From: Edaphobacter acidisoli
Lineage (GTDB): Bacteria; Acidobacteriota; Terriglobia; Terriglobales; Acidobacteriaceae
Assembly (NCBI RefSeq): GCF_014642855.1
Contig: NZ_BMJB01000004.1
Span: forward strand, 47,383-111,382
Length of the DNA: 64,000 bases
Reading direction: 5' to 3'
The position numbers were made by a program, and so were the translations under genes. The first letter of the stretch is position 1. Every line of letters begins with the position of its first letter. Shown here one piece after another: positions 28,170 to 35,984 of the stretch. Under the pieces are notes generated by a model. The model made no database searches. It was not told the origin of the DNA and worked only from the letters and a program-made list of their open reading frames with translations.

Positions 28170-29795
28170 ATGAATAATATTCGACGTAGTCTGTACGTCC
28201 TGGCAGTTTCTGTGCCGCTCTTGTATTCAGCTATAACGTCAGCCAGCGCCCAATCCTTTGCAGACGAGGCCAACGTTCCCTCCGACATCCGAGCCATCAT
28301 CGACGGGCCGCGTTACAAAGGAGCCGTCTGGAGCCTCCGCGTAATTGATCTCGAAACCGGTCAGCCGTTGATCAATCTCGATCCACACCACCAATTCCTG
28401 ATCGGATCGGTACGTAAGGTCTTTACGGTTGGGGAACTCATGAACGAGATAGGCCCCAGTCACACCTTCGATACTCCCATCTATCGCCGGGGCACGATAA
28501 GCGAAAAGGGCACCTTATACGGCGATCTTATCCTCGTCGCTTCGGGCGACCTCACCATGGGCGGTCGTACCAACCCAGACGGCACAGTCGCCATAACCGA
28601 CTTTGATCACAACGAGGCAAATGCGCTAGGAAATGCCGAACTTACAAAACCCGATCCCTTAGCTGGATATGCCGCACTGGCCCATCAAATTGCAGCGAGT
28701 GGGATCAAACAGATAACCGGTGAAATTATCATCGACGATCGGCTATTTAAGCCCTACTACTTTCGCGAAGAATTTGATCTTAAGCCTATCTTCGTCAACG
28801 ACGATGCGGTGGACTTGATAATCAATCCCTCGGATCCGGTGAATGTTGGAGAACTGGCTTCGCTCAAGCATCGTCCACATTCTGCTGCGCTGTCCGTCGA
28901 TAATGCCGTTCGCATGACGGGCCCCGGTACGGATATCAACCTCGAACCCGGTCTTCCGCAATGTATTGGACAACCTAACTGCACGGCTACCCTCACGGGC
29001 GATCTTCCGATTGATTTCGTGCCTCTATTGACAGGCAGTTATCCTCTCATCCGCATATTCCGCATCGTCGACCCATCGAGCTATGCCCGCACTGTTCTCA
29101 TTGAGAAACTCCGCGTTGCCGGTGTCGAGGTCGACGCCCCAATGGTTGAACCGAATCCCAGTCACCTTCTTCCCCCAAAGAATAGCTACGACCCAAACAC
29201 GCGAGTAGCGGAGCTCAAGGGTCTTCCGTACTCCGAAGACGCCAGGCTCATCAATAAAATCAGCTACAACATCGGCGCCGATACCAGCCTTCTCCTATAT
29301 GGCCTGACTCAAGGCGTCGATAACATGAAAGCTGCGCTTGGGGTAGAAAAGAAAAACCTACTGATGAATTACGGCATCAGACCCTCCGAATATTCCTTTG
29401 TCGACGGTAGCGGCGGCGGCGAGACTACTGCTGTAAGTCCAGCCGTCACTCACTTCCTTGCGGACATGTATCGTCGCCCCACCTTCCCTGACTACTTCGC
29501 CTCGTTTCCCATCCTTGGCGTTGACGGTTCTCTCGCGACCTTCACCGATTTCGAGTCCGATGAGACTCTTGCGCCCGCCAAGGGGCAAGTGCATGCCAAA
29601 ACCGGTACGTTCATTCCACCTGGAGGATCGCTGATCAAAGGCCAAGCCTTTGCAGGCTACATTGATGCGAAAAGCGGGAGAAAGCTCGCCTATCTGTTAG
29701 TCGTTAACGACGCTCCATTCAAGACCATTGACGACGTCATACAGGTGATTCAGGACGAGAGCACGATCTCGGCAATCCTTTGGCGCGACAACTAG
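28170..29795 (+). CDS. D-alanyl-D-alanine carboxypeptidase/endopeptidase, PBP4-type paralogue
   Basis: 541 residues, a clear paralogue of the upstream gene with the same architecture. Signal peptide to about residue 28 (ITSASAQ), SxxK as S80VRK83, SxN as S365YN367 in KISYNIGADTSL, KTG at 477-479. GGAGG lies shortly before the ATG (ggaggcctccATG). A short insertion at about 263-275 (with two Cys: QCIGQPNCTA) is absent from the first copy and could form a disulphide. The copies are diverged, so the duplication is old, and third-position usage here is noticeably more C-rich. Both active sites look intact. Confidence 0.92.
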   Translation: MNNIRRSLYVLAVSVPLLYSAITSASAQSFADEANVPSDIRAIIDGPRYKGAVWSLRVIDLETGQPLINLDPHHQFLIGSVRKVFTVGELMNEIGPSHTFDTPIYRRGTISEKGTLYGDLILVASGDLTMGGRTNPDGTVAITDFDHNEANALGNAELTKPDPLAGYAALAHQIAASGIKQITGEIIIDDRLFKPYYFREEFDLKPIFVNDDAVDLIINPSDPVNVGELASLKHRPHSAALSVDNAVRMTGPGTDINLEPGLPQCIGQPNCTATLTGDLPIDFVPLLTGSYPLIRIFRIVDPSSYARTVLIEKLRVAGVEVDAPMVEPNPSHLLPPKNSYDPNTRVAELKGLPYSEDARLINKISYNIGADTSLLLYGLTQGVDNMKAALGVEKKNLLMNYGIRPSEYSFVDGSGGGETTAVSPAVTHFLADMYRRPTFPDYFASFPILGVDGSLATFTDFESDETLAPAKGQVHAKTGTFIPPGGSLIKGQAFAGYIDAKSGRKLAYLLVVNDAPFKTIDDVIQVIQDESTISAILWRDN

Positions 29796-29825
29796 GCAAG
29801 CCGCCTAAATAGCAAGCATGCGCTC

Positions 29826-30050
29826 ATGAAGAATCTTGAAGGAAAGTACGTGCTAATAACAGGATCGACGAGCGGCATTGGGCTCGGTATCGCCGAGGAA
29901 TTGGCGAAAACAGGGCGCAATGGTCATTTTCAATGCGTTTTGGTGAGCCAAGCGCTATTGCCAGCTTGCAAAGAGAGAAGGTGTGCTCGCGAGGCTTTGC
30001 CGCCAGTAGTGCTCACCGGCGTGCGCTAGGTTTCATGAAGGCAAGGTGAG
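29826..30050 (+). pseudogene. Frameshifted fragment of a short-chain dehydrogenase (3-hydroxybutyrate dehydrogenase-like)
   Basis: From the ATG at 29826 the frame reads MKNLEGKYVLITGSTSGIG, then LGIAEELAKTG: a perfect SDR cofactor-binding N-terminus. After about residue 30 the family sequence continues in other frames: AMVIFNAF in the frame reading ggc gca atg gtc (from about 29912), then FGEPSAIASLQREK in the third frame (from about 29939). At least two frameshifts therefore separate pieces of one ancestral gene. Only about 60 of the usual 260 residues remain and the catalytic Ser-Tyr-Lys part is missing. Called a pseudogene. Confidence 0.75.
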
Positions 30051-30320
30051 GATCGCGTAGCAACTCCCCATTTACATACTCGCTAAATCTGGAACCGGTT
30101 TTCCCGGCAAAGGTAGGCTCTCACCCGCACAACGGCCCAGTCCATGTGCATAAGGCCTCGATCAGGTCGTTCTCTGATTCCGGGGAGGGGCTTATATGAC
30201 GAAGTGCGGCTTCACATCTAATAATCGTCAATAAAAATAAATTTTCATTGACAATACAACGCGCGATCTGCCATCTTGCTGTCTGTTCAAACAAGATGGT
30301 GAATTTCCGCTCTGTCACGG

Positions 30321-30399
30321 GTCATTCCTTCGCAAGGATGACGTGGGTTAGAAGCGGAGGTCCCGCTAGGTGAGCTATGCGAGACATCGGTAGCCGCTT
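30321..30399 (+). other. Palindromic/structured segment upstream of the secreted MBG protein gene
   Basis: Two nested signals precede the gene at 30432. A hairpin at 30321-30342 (GTCATtCCTT, loop CGC, AAGGATGAC; one bulged base). A second stem pairs AAGCGG at 30352-30357 with CCGCTT at 30394-30399, enclosing a smaller AGCGG/CCGCT hairpin. I compared it by eye with common riboswitch cores and found no match. It could be a leader RNA or a REP-like interspersed palindrome. Confidence 0.35.
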
Positions 30400-30431
30400 G
30401 CTTTTCCGCAACAGAAATCAGGAGGACGTTG

Positions 30432-32882
30432 ATGCGAAACATTTGGCGTAGGGGTGCAGCCATTCGAAATCTGGGCTTCGTCGCCCTTCTCTTCTGCACA
30501 TTCCTACATATTGATCGGGCCTTCGGGCAGGCGACCAATCTCGTCGTCGACTCTCTGCAAGGCGAGGTCGACCAGAACGAAATCGACACCTACATCAGCT
30601 TCATGAACAACCCCGCAAATACAAACGCAACCCTCCCTACCAATGCGCTCGGCGACAACCTCGCCTTCGGCACGCCCGGCACCAATCTTGAAGGGCTCAA
30701 TTACATGTACCGCATCGCCGGAGATCTGAACCTGACCACCGAGCAGATGCAGCTCATGGATCTTGCCATCACCTGGTCCGAGCGGTTCATCCTCCTGCGC
30801 AATGATCAGGCAATGGGACCGCACCAGGTCATGTGGACCGGCAATGTCGATCCCGTCTGGGTCACCTACGCCGCTACCAGCAGCGAGGCCGGATACGCCG
30901 GCTCGGAGAATGGAGATACGGCAGGTCACATTCTCTTCACCGCGCTCAACATTCTCGAAACGCCCTCCATCTGGAACCAGACAGTCCCCGATGGCGACCC
31001 TAACCATTTCGGAACCACTTATCTTCAGCGCGCCCAGACCTACATCAACATGATGGAGTACACCACGCAGAACTACTTCACCAAATACTTCATCAACCCC
31101 ACCACCTACCAGATCGTTCCACCCACCTCTGCCGTCTGGGTCGCATTCAACGAGAACATGGATGCATGGAACCGTCAGTTCCTGCTGACCAACGATTATC
31201 TGCGTCTCGCGCAATGCCATGCCATTCTTGGCGATAATCCCACGTTGCAGGCCTTCTACACCAACATCGTCAAAACCTCAGCCGACGCCTTCATTGCCAA
31301 TGCGCACCTCGTCACTGCATACGGCCAGGCAGCCTACGATTGGGGCTACGGCAACGAAGGCGACCTCCTCGGGCAAGTAACCGGCGAAAGCTCCAGCCAT
31401 GCTTCTTACGACATGCAGGGCCTCGCTCGCGTCTTCGAGGCAGGTCCCGCATATACCTCCGCGACGCAGTCCGACATGCAGCGTTACGCCAACACAATCG
31501 AATACGTTCTCTTCAACTTTGCGGCTTACAACGCCAACCAGACCACCGCGTACTACAAGACCATCGATGCCGGCTTGCCGCCAGTTCCAGCCGGAACCGC
31601 AACGCAGGACTATCTCTATCCGCAGTTCTACTTCCTGACGCCATACAACACGCTCTTCTGGTCCCCTGCTGCATACGGCGCCGGAGTTCATAACAACTAT
31701 CACAACAACCCCTACATGACTGCGGGCATTCTCTACTCCAAGCACTGGGTCTATAACCATCCTCAAGACCTCATCTCAGTCGCTTCCAACACCCAGACAG
31801 TCTCTGCTGGCGGTACGGCCACCTATACCGTGTCGACTACCTCCACCACACCGGTCGCACTCAGCGTGAGCGGCCTTCCTTCAGGAGACACTGCCTCGTT
31901 CGACAACGCATCAATCAGCTCAGGCACCACCGCAACCCTGACCGTCACTGCCGCGACCGGCAGCATCAACGGCAGTTCCCTTTTCACCCTCACTGGAAGC
32001 AACGGCAACGGAACTCAATCGCTGGGTCTTTCGATTGTCGTCACCGCTCCCGATTTCACCATCGGGCTCTCCAGCACCAGCACAGTCACGGCAGGAAACC
32101 CGGGAAGCTTCACCGTCACCATCACTCCACTCAACGGCTTCACCGGCAATGTCACGCTCAGCCCCGATACTCCGTTGCTCGAGCCAGGCACCAGCGTCAC
32201 CTTCAACCCACCTGTCATTGCAATCAGCAGCGGAACAGGCGTCTCCAGTGTTGTCGCAGCCACATTGCCCACAACTCCCGGTGGAGAATGGCCCTTCGGT
32301 GTAATCGCGACCAGTGGCGCTACGTCGCATGAGGGCTATTCGCGGCTTACCGTAGAGGCCTCACAGCAAACCGTCAGCTTCCCATCCATCTCGAACGTGG
32401 TCTACGGAACCGCTCCGATTCATCTACAGGCAGCGGCAACCTCGAACCTGCCTGTCGCCTACACGGTTACTGGACCTGCAATCCTGACGGGCTCGCCTAC
32501 GCTTCAAGGCCAAACCCTCACCATCACCGGTGCTGGCGTCGTTACTGTGACCGCTTCGCAGGCCGGCAGCAAATACGTTGCCGCGGCAACTCCAGTCGTA
32601 CAAAGCTTCACGGTAGCGCCCGCAGTGCTCACCCTGGCTGCGCAGAATACGAGTATGCTCTACGGCTCTCCAGTGCCCGCACTCACAGCCAACATCACAG
32701 GCTACGTGAACGGCGATACATCAAGTGTTGTCTCCGGATCACCCGCCCTGAGCACGACAGCGACCAGCACTTCGCCACTCGGCACCTACCCGATCACCGT
32801 CTCTCAGGGAACACTGGCAGCGGCGAACTACACCTTCACCTTCGCCAATGGCGTCATCGACATCTACGGCGGCCGACGATAA
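30432..32882 (+). CDS. Secreted protein with helical N-terminal domain and C-terminal Ig/MBG repeats
   Basis: 816 residues; the ATG at 30432 sits 6 nt after GGAGG. Signal peptide to about residue 31 (HIDRAFG|Q). Residues ~35-440 are predicted mainly helical and aromatic-rich (VMWTGNVDPVWVTYAATSSE, YDWGYGNEGDLLGQVTGESS, FYFLTPYNTLFWSPAAYG), reminiscent of alpha/alpha-toroid glycan-active enzymes, but I cannot name a family or catalytic residues. From ~450 on there are Ig-like repeats (SNTQTVSAGGTATYTVST, DFTIGLSSTSTVTAGNPGSF) and an MBG domain (SMLYGSPVPALTANITGY). Secreted or cell-surface location is likely; polysaccharide degradation is a guess. Followed 84 bp later by a PEP-CTERM protein gene. 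Confidence 0.7.
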   Translation: MRNIWRRGAAIRNLGFVALLFCTFLHIDRAFGQATNLVVDSLQGEVDQNEIDTYISFMNNPANTNATLPTNALGDNLAFGTPGTNLEGLNYMYRIAGDLNLTTEQMQLMDLAITWSERFILLRNDQAMGPHQVMWTGNVDPVWVTYAATSSEAGYAGSENGDTAGHILFTALNILETPSIWNQTVPDGDPNHFGTTYLQRAQTYINMMEYTTQNYFTKYFINPTTYQIVPPTSAVWVAFNENMDAWNRQFLLTNDYLRLAQCHAILGDNPTLQAFYTNIVKTSADAFIANAHLVTAYGQAAYDWGYGNEGDLLGQVTGESSSHASYDMQGLARVFEAGPAYTSATQSDMQRYANTIEYVLFNFAAYNANQTTAYYKTIDAGLPPVPAGTATQDYLYPQFYFLTPYNTLFWSPAAYGAGVHNNYHNNPYMTAGILYSKHWVYNHPQDLISVASNTQTVSAGGTATYTVSTTSTTPVALSVSGLPSGDTASFDNASISSGTTATLTVTAATGSINGSSLFTLTGSNGNGTQSLGLSIVVTAPDFTIGLSSTSTVTAGNPGSFTVTITPLNGFTGNVTLSPDTPLLEPGTSVTFNPPVIAISSGTGVSSVVAATLPTTPGGEWPFGVIATSGATSHEGYSRLTVEASQQTVSFPSISNVVYGTAPIHLQAAATSNLPVAYTVTGPAILTGSPTLQGQTLTITGAGVVTVTASQAGSKYVAAATPVVQSFTVAPAVLTLAAQNTSMLYGSPVPALTANITGYVNGDTSSVVSGSPALSTTATSTSPLGTYPITVSQGTLAAANYTFTFANGVIDIYGGRR

Positions 32883-32966
32883 AAGCGGCATCACTCGTCG
32901 CCCTGAACCAGTCGCATGAACCAGCCTGAAGCACAACGCGGATATACACGAGAAAGGAACCTTCAA

Positions 32967-33530
32967 ATGAAAATGAACAAAGCACGAATCATCATTGCTC
33001 TCTTCGGCCTCTTCGCCGCACTCGCAATTGCGCCAATCGCGAGTGCGGACCCCGTATCAGTCTCCGGGTCCGGCACCTGGGACGCGGCCACTCCCACAAC
33101 CGCATACAGCGTGGCCGGAGCAAGCTGGTATTTTTCTTTCAATCTACCCGACCCCATCGCCAGCAACCCATCCACGCAAGTCACCAATTTCACCTACGAC
33201 CTCAACGGCTCTGAGGTCATCAACTCCATGCCTGGGGGCATACTCTTCTACTCGGTAGCGGATGGCGGAGGCTTCGATCTCTTCGTTCCAGTAGACAGCT
33301 CCTCGGGAGCCAGCATCATCAGTCTTTACTTTCCGGATGACGTAGGCAGTGACCTCTCACTCGCCTTCGGCAACTACAGTGCCGAAATCGGCCTTAATGA
33401 CAGCCTCCTGCCCGGCTCCGGTGAAGGTAACGTGAATATCACACCTGAACCATCCAGCATTATTCTGTTAGGTACAGCGCTACTTATGGGGAGCGCGCTT
33501 ATTTATCGATGTCGTACCATTAGAGCCTAG
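32967..33530 (+). CDS. PEP-CTERM sorting-domain protein
   Basis: 187 residues from the ATG at 32967 (aaggaa upstream). Signal peptide ends near IASADP. The C-terminus is a textbook PEP-CTERM tripartite signal: TPEPSSIILLGTALLMG followed by SALIYRCRTIRA (Pro-Glu-Pro, a hydrophobic helix and a basic end). Such proteins are processed by an exosortase and tend to occur with exopolysaccharide genes. No exosortase gene is in this window. The middle (TYDLNGSEVINSMPGGILFY, SIISLYFPDDVGSDLSLAFG) is beta-rich and unassigned. Confidence 0.8.
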   Translation: MKMNKARIIIALFGLFAALAIAPIASADPVSVSGSGTWDAATPTTAYSVAGASWYFSFNLPDPIASNPSTQVTNFTYDLNGSEVINSMPGGILFYSVADGGGFDLFVPVDSSSGASIISLYFPDDVGSDLSLAFGNYSAEIGLNDSLLPGSGEGNVNITPEPSSIILLGTALLMGSALIYRCRTIRA

Positions 33531-33681
33531 TTTTGAATAGAGCCAACGCGTGTCAGCTCTACTGCCCAATCATGGGGACACAAAATCAGAACGTCCAAAC
33601 TAGCGTTCCCGCGTAATGGCCCTTTGTGGCCCCACAGTTGGCCCTATTGGGGCCTTCCTTATTCGCTAAGTTGTTGAGGTA

Positions 33682-33733
33682 AATGGTCGGGACGACTAGA
33701 TTCGAACTAGCGACCTCACCCACCCCAATCCTC
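33682..33733 (-). repeat. 52-bp direct repeat, copy A: 3' half of tRNA-Pro(GGG), att-type remnant
   Basis: Identical over 52 bp to 45994-46045. On the minus strand 33728 to 33684 reads as a tRNA 3' half: anticodon loop TTGGGGT (anticodon GGG), 3' anticodon strand GGGTG, variable AGGTC, T-arm GCTAG-TTCGAAT-CTAGT, acceptor CGTCCCG, discriminator A and CCA. The C1-G72 type acceptor agrees with tRNA-Pro. There is no 5' half, so it is not a functional tRNA. Such 3' halves are typical products of integrase recombination at tRNA genes. The only frame through it is an accidental translation. Confidence 0.8.
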
Positions 33734-33869
33734 AACCTCACACATTTGGAATAATTTAGCAGCACTGAACAAATGGCTGCGACCAATGCGACATGAACGG
33801 CAACAGTGTTGGAAGTCGATCGATTCGAGCGCTGACTGGACGCAAATTCGAGTGCTGTGAATGTGAACT

Positions 33870-34283
33870 ATGCTGTACCATGAGCGTCTAACTCCCTGGG
33901 AGCTTTCATACCTGCGAAAAGTCAATCCATTTTTCTGGTTGATGCTGGTAACGGCATTGATGCTGGCCGTGCCGCACCATTCGGCGCGCGGGGCATCGAG
34001 GCGCAGTGTGTCGGCTTCCAGGATGGCGGCGCCGGTTCGCGGTTTGTACCTGGCGCACTTCGACCGTCTGATGATCGGCAAGAAGAGCTTTCAGGGGGCA
34101 AATCAGCTTGAAGACGGCCTGCCTTCATCGTTGCATCGTCGTGTGCGACGGCCGGAGCTGGATGCTGCCAGAGCATGGTCGGCCCCTACTGTGGCTGAAA
34201 CCGGCGTTCTATGCGGATTCACAGTTGACGTTCCTTCCTTAGCCTCAATTCGATTGCCGGGGCGCTCACCCCCTTCGTGTTGA
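33870..34283 (+). CDS. Doubtful small hypothetical ORF
   Basis: A 137-codon frame with a hydrophobic segment near the N-terminus (FFWLMLVTALMLAVPHHSARG) that could be a signal or membrane anchor. It has no ribosome site, no recognised family, and lies in the debris zone right of tRNA repeat copy A. The Arg/Pro/Ser-rich C-terminal half looks like chance translation of GC-rich DNA. Listed so the 33.5-34.5 kb interval is accounted for; more likely not a gene. Confidence 0.2.
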   Translation: MLYHERLTPWELSYLRKVNPFFWLMLVTALMLAVPHHSARGASRRSVSASRMAAPVRGLYLAHFDRLMIGKKSFQGANQLEDGLPSSLHRRVRRPELDAARAWSAPTVAETGVLCGFTVDVPSLASIRLPGRSPPSC

Positions 34284-34500
34284 TCCTCTCTGAAGTTCAG
34301 AGCCAGTCTCATATCAATTCATAAGTGTGCTCGTAAGTGAATGCAGTCTGTGTCTCTATGAGAGATGCATGCACTGTTTACTCACATATAGCGCAGCTGT
34401 TTCTACGGGCTGGCAGGCGACGAGGTGATTTCCTCAATGCGAGGCCACAGGTACGCCCGAGGTACATCGGTTCGTGACGAACCACTTGCTGGAGGCTGAG

Positions 34501-35982
34501 ATGCTGACCGAAAGCAGAAATAAGGTTTATTTAATTGGCCCCGCAGCGGTAATTGCGGCATTCCTATGCGCGGGTGCGGGTGCACAAATTGGAGCGCAGG
34601 CTGGAACGCCAGTGGCAGCCACGCAGGCGCGGCAGTTCACGGTGCAGGAGGCAGTAGACTATGCGCTTGCCCATTACCCCGCAGTGCGCGCCGCACTGGA
34701 GCAATACAACGCCGCACGGGCCGGAGTGGGTGTGATGGAGACGAACTACCTGCCGCGGCTTGACGGCGTATGGCAGGGCGACCGTGGCTCACGCGAGAGC
34801 GTTCTTGGTGTGCTGTTGCCGCAAAGCCCCAACATTCTTACAGGAACGCAGGGAAGCGTAACGCCACACTCGAACCGTCCTTTCTGGACATCGGGAGCGG
34901 GGCTCCTGCTTTCGTGGGAGCCGTTTGACTTCGGCTATCGCCACGCGCAGGTTGGCTCGGCGCAGGCGACGGCAAACCGGATGCAGGCGCAGGTGGAGCT
35001 GACGCGACTAGGGGTTGCCACTGCGGTGGCAGAGGCGTCGCTTGCCGTGCTCGCTGATGAGCAGCGTGTCAATGCATCGCTTGCGGATGTGAGCCGCCGC
35101 GAGGTGTTTGACAAGTCGGTTCACGCGCTGGTGGATGCGCACCTGCGTCCTGGTGCGGATGCTTCGCGTGCCGATGCGGAGTTGGCCGCGTCGCGCACGA
35201 GGCTTATAGAGGCGCAACAGAACAGCGAGGTTGGAAGCATTGCACTGGCGCAGGTGTTGGGGCTGGCGGGAACCACGGTGCAGATCACGCCTGGGCCGTT
35301 TTTGACGGTCCCACCGGAGCAGACCTGGACGCAGGCCAATTTGGCTGAGCACCCAGCGGCAGTTCTGCAGCAGCGGCAAATCGATGAGGTAAACGCACGC
35401 ATCACTGCGCTGAATCATTCTTACTACCCACACTTTATGACAGAGAGTTTGATCTCGGCGCGTGGCAGCGGCGAGGAATCGAACGGCGATGTGAAACCGG
35501 GGCTGAACGGGCTGGGCTTTGATGTTTACAACTGGGAGGCTGGTCTAACCGTACAGCTTGATCTGACGAGCATCTTTGCTATTCACGAGCGCAAGAGGGT
35601 TGAGGTTGCCAACCGCAGACAGCAAGAGGCGCTCTATGCGCAGACCATGCAGGCGCTGACCAGCCAGCAGCAGACGGCGCTGGCGCAGCTCGATGGAGCG
35701 CGACGGGTTGCACAGAATACTCCTGTCGAGCTGACGGCGTCGCAGCAGAGCGAGTCTCAGGCGGTTGCGCGGTTCCATGCGGGTCTGGGGACGATTGTGG
35801 ATGTAGCTGAAGCGCAGAGCCTGCTGGCGCAGGCGGAGATGGACGATTCACTTGCGCGCTTGAGCATCTGGCGGGCGCTGGCAGGACTAGCGGCAGCCGA
35901 TGGCGATCTTACGCCATTCCTGGATGCCGCACGGAATGCGGCTCCTGCGCCTACTCCTGCTCCTGGTCATGGGGGGAACTGA
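34501..35982 (+). CDS. TolC-family outer-membrane efflux protein
   Basis: 493 residues; the ATG at 34501 is preceded by GGAGG at 5-nt spacing, better than the GTG at 34474. Signal peptide ends near CAGAGAQ. Two OEP repeats begin at FTVQEAVDYALAHYPAVRAA and after TQANLAEHPAAVLQQRQIDE, with long helical stretches. It forms the outer-membrane channel of a tripartite RND pump. First gene of a tolC-RND-adaptor operon: 2 bp to the RND start. Substrate unknown. Confidence 0.93.
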   Translation: MLTESRNKVYLIGPAAVIAAFLCAGAGAQIGAQAGTPVAATQARQFTVQEAVDYALAHYPAVRAALEQYNAARAGVGVMETNYLPRLDGVWQGDRGSRESVLGVLLPQSPNILTGTQGSVTPHSNRPFWTSGAGLLLSWEPFDFGYRHAQVGSAQATANRMQAQVELTRLGVATAVAEASLAVLADEQRVNASLADVSRREVFDKSVHALVDAHLRPGADASRADAELAASRTRLIEAQQNSEVGSIALAQVLGLAGTTVQITPGPFLTVPPEQTWTQANLAEHPAAVLQQRQIDEVNARITALNHSYYPHFMTESLISARGSGEESNGDVKPGLNGLGFDVYNWEAGLTVQLDLTSIFAIHERKRVEVANRRQQEALYAQTMQALTSQQQTALAQLDGARRVAQNTPVELTASQQSESQAVARFHAGLGTIVDVAEAQSLLAQAEMDDSLARLSIWRALAGLAAADGDLTPFLDAARNAAPAPTPAPGHGGN

Positions 35983-35984
35983 CT

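Noticed and set aside
30321..30399. Known riboswitch classes (c-di-GMP-I, cobalamin, TPP, FMN, glycine, SAM)
   Set aside because: None of their conserved core strings could be matched by eye, so no class is claimed.
33586..33786. Minus-strand 66-codon frame containing GEVASSNLVVPT
   Set aside because: It is an accidental translation of the tRNA-Pro 3' half; the same peptide appears in the frame across copy B (45751-46335).
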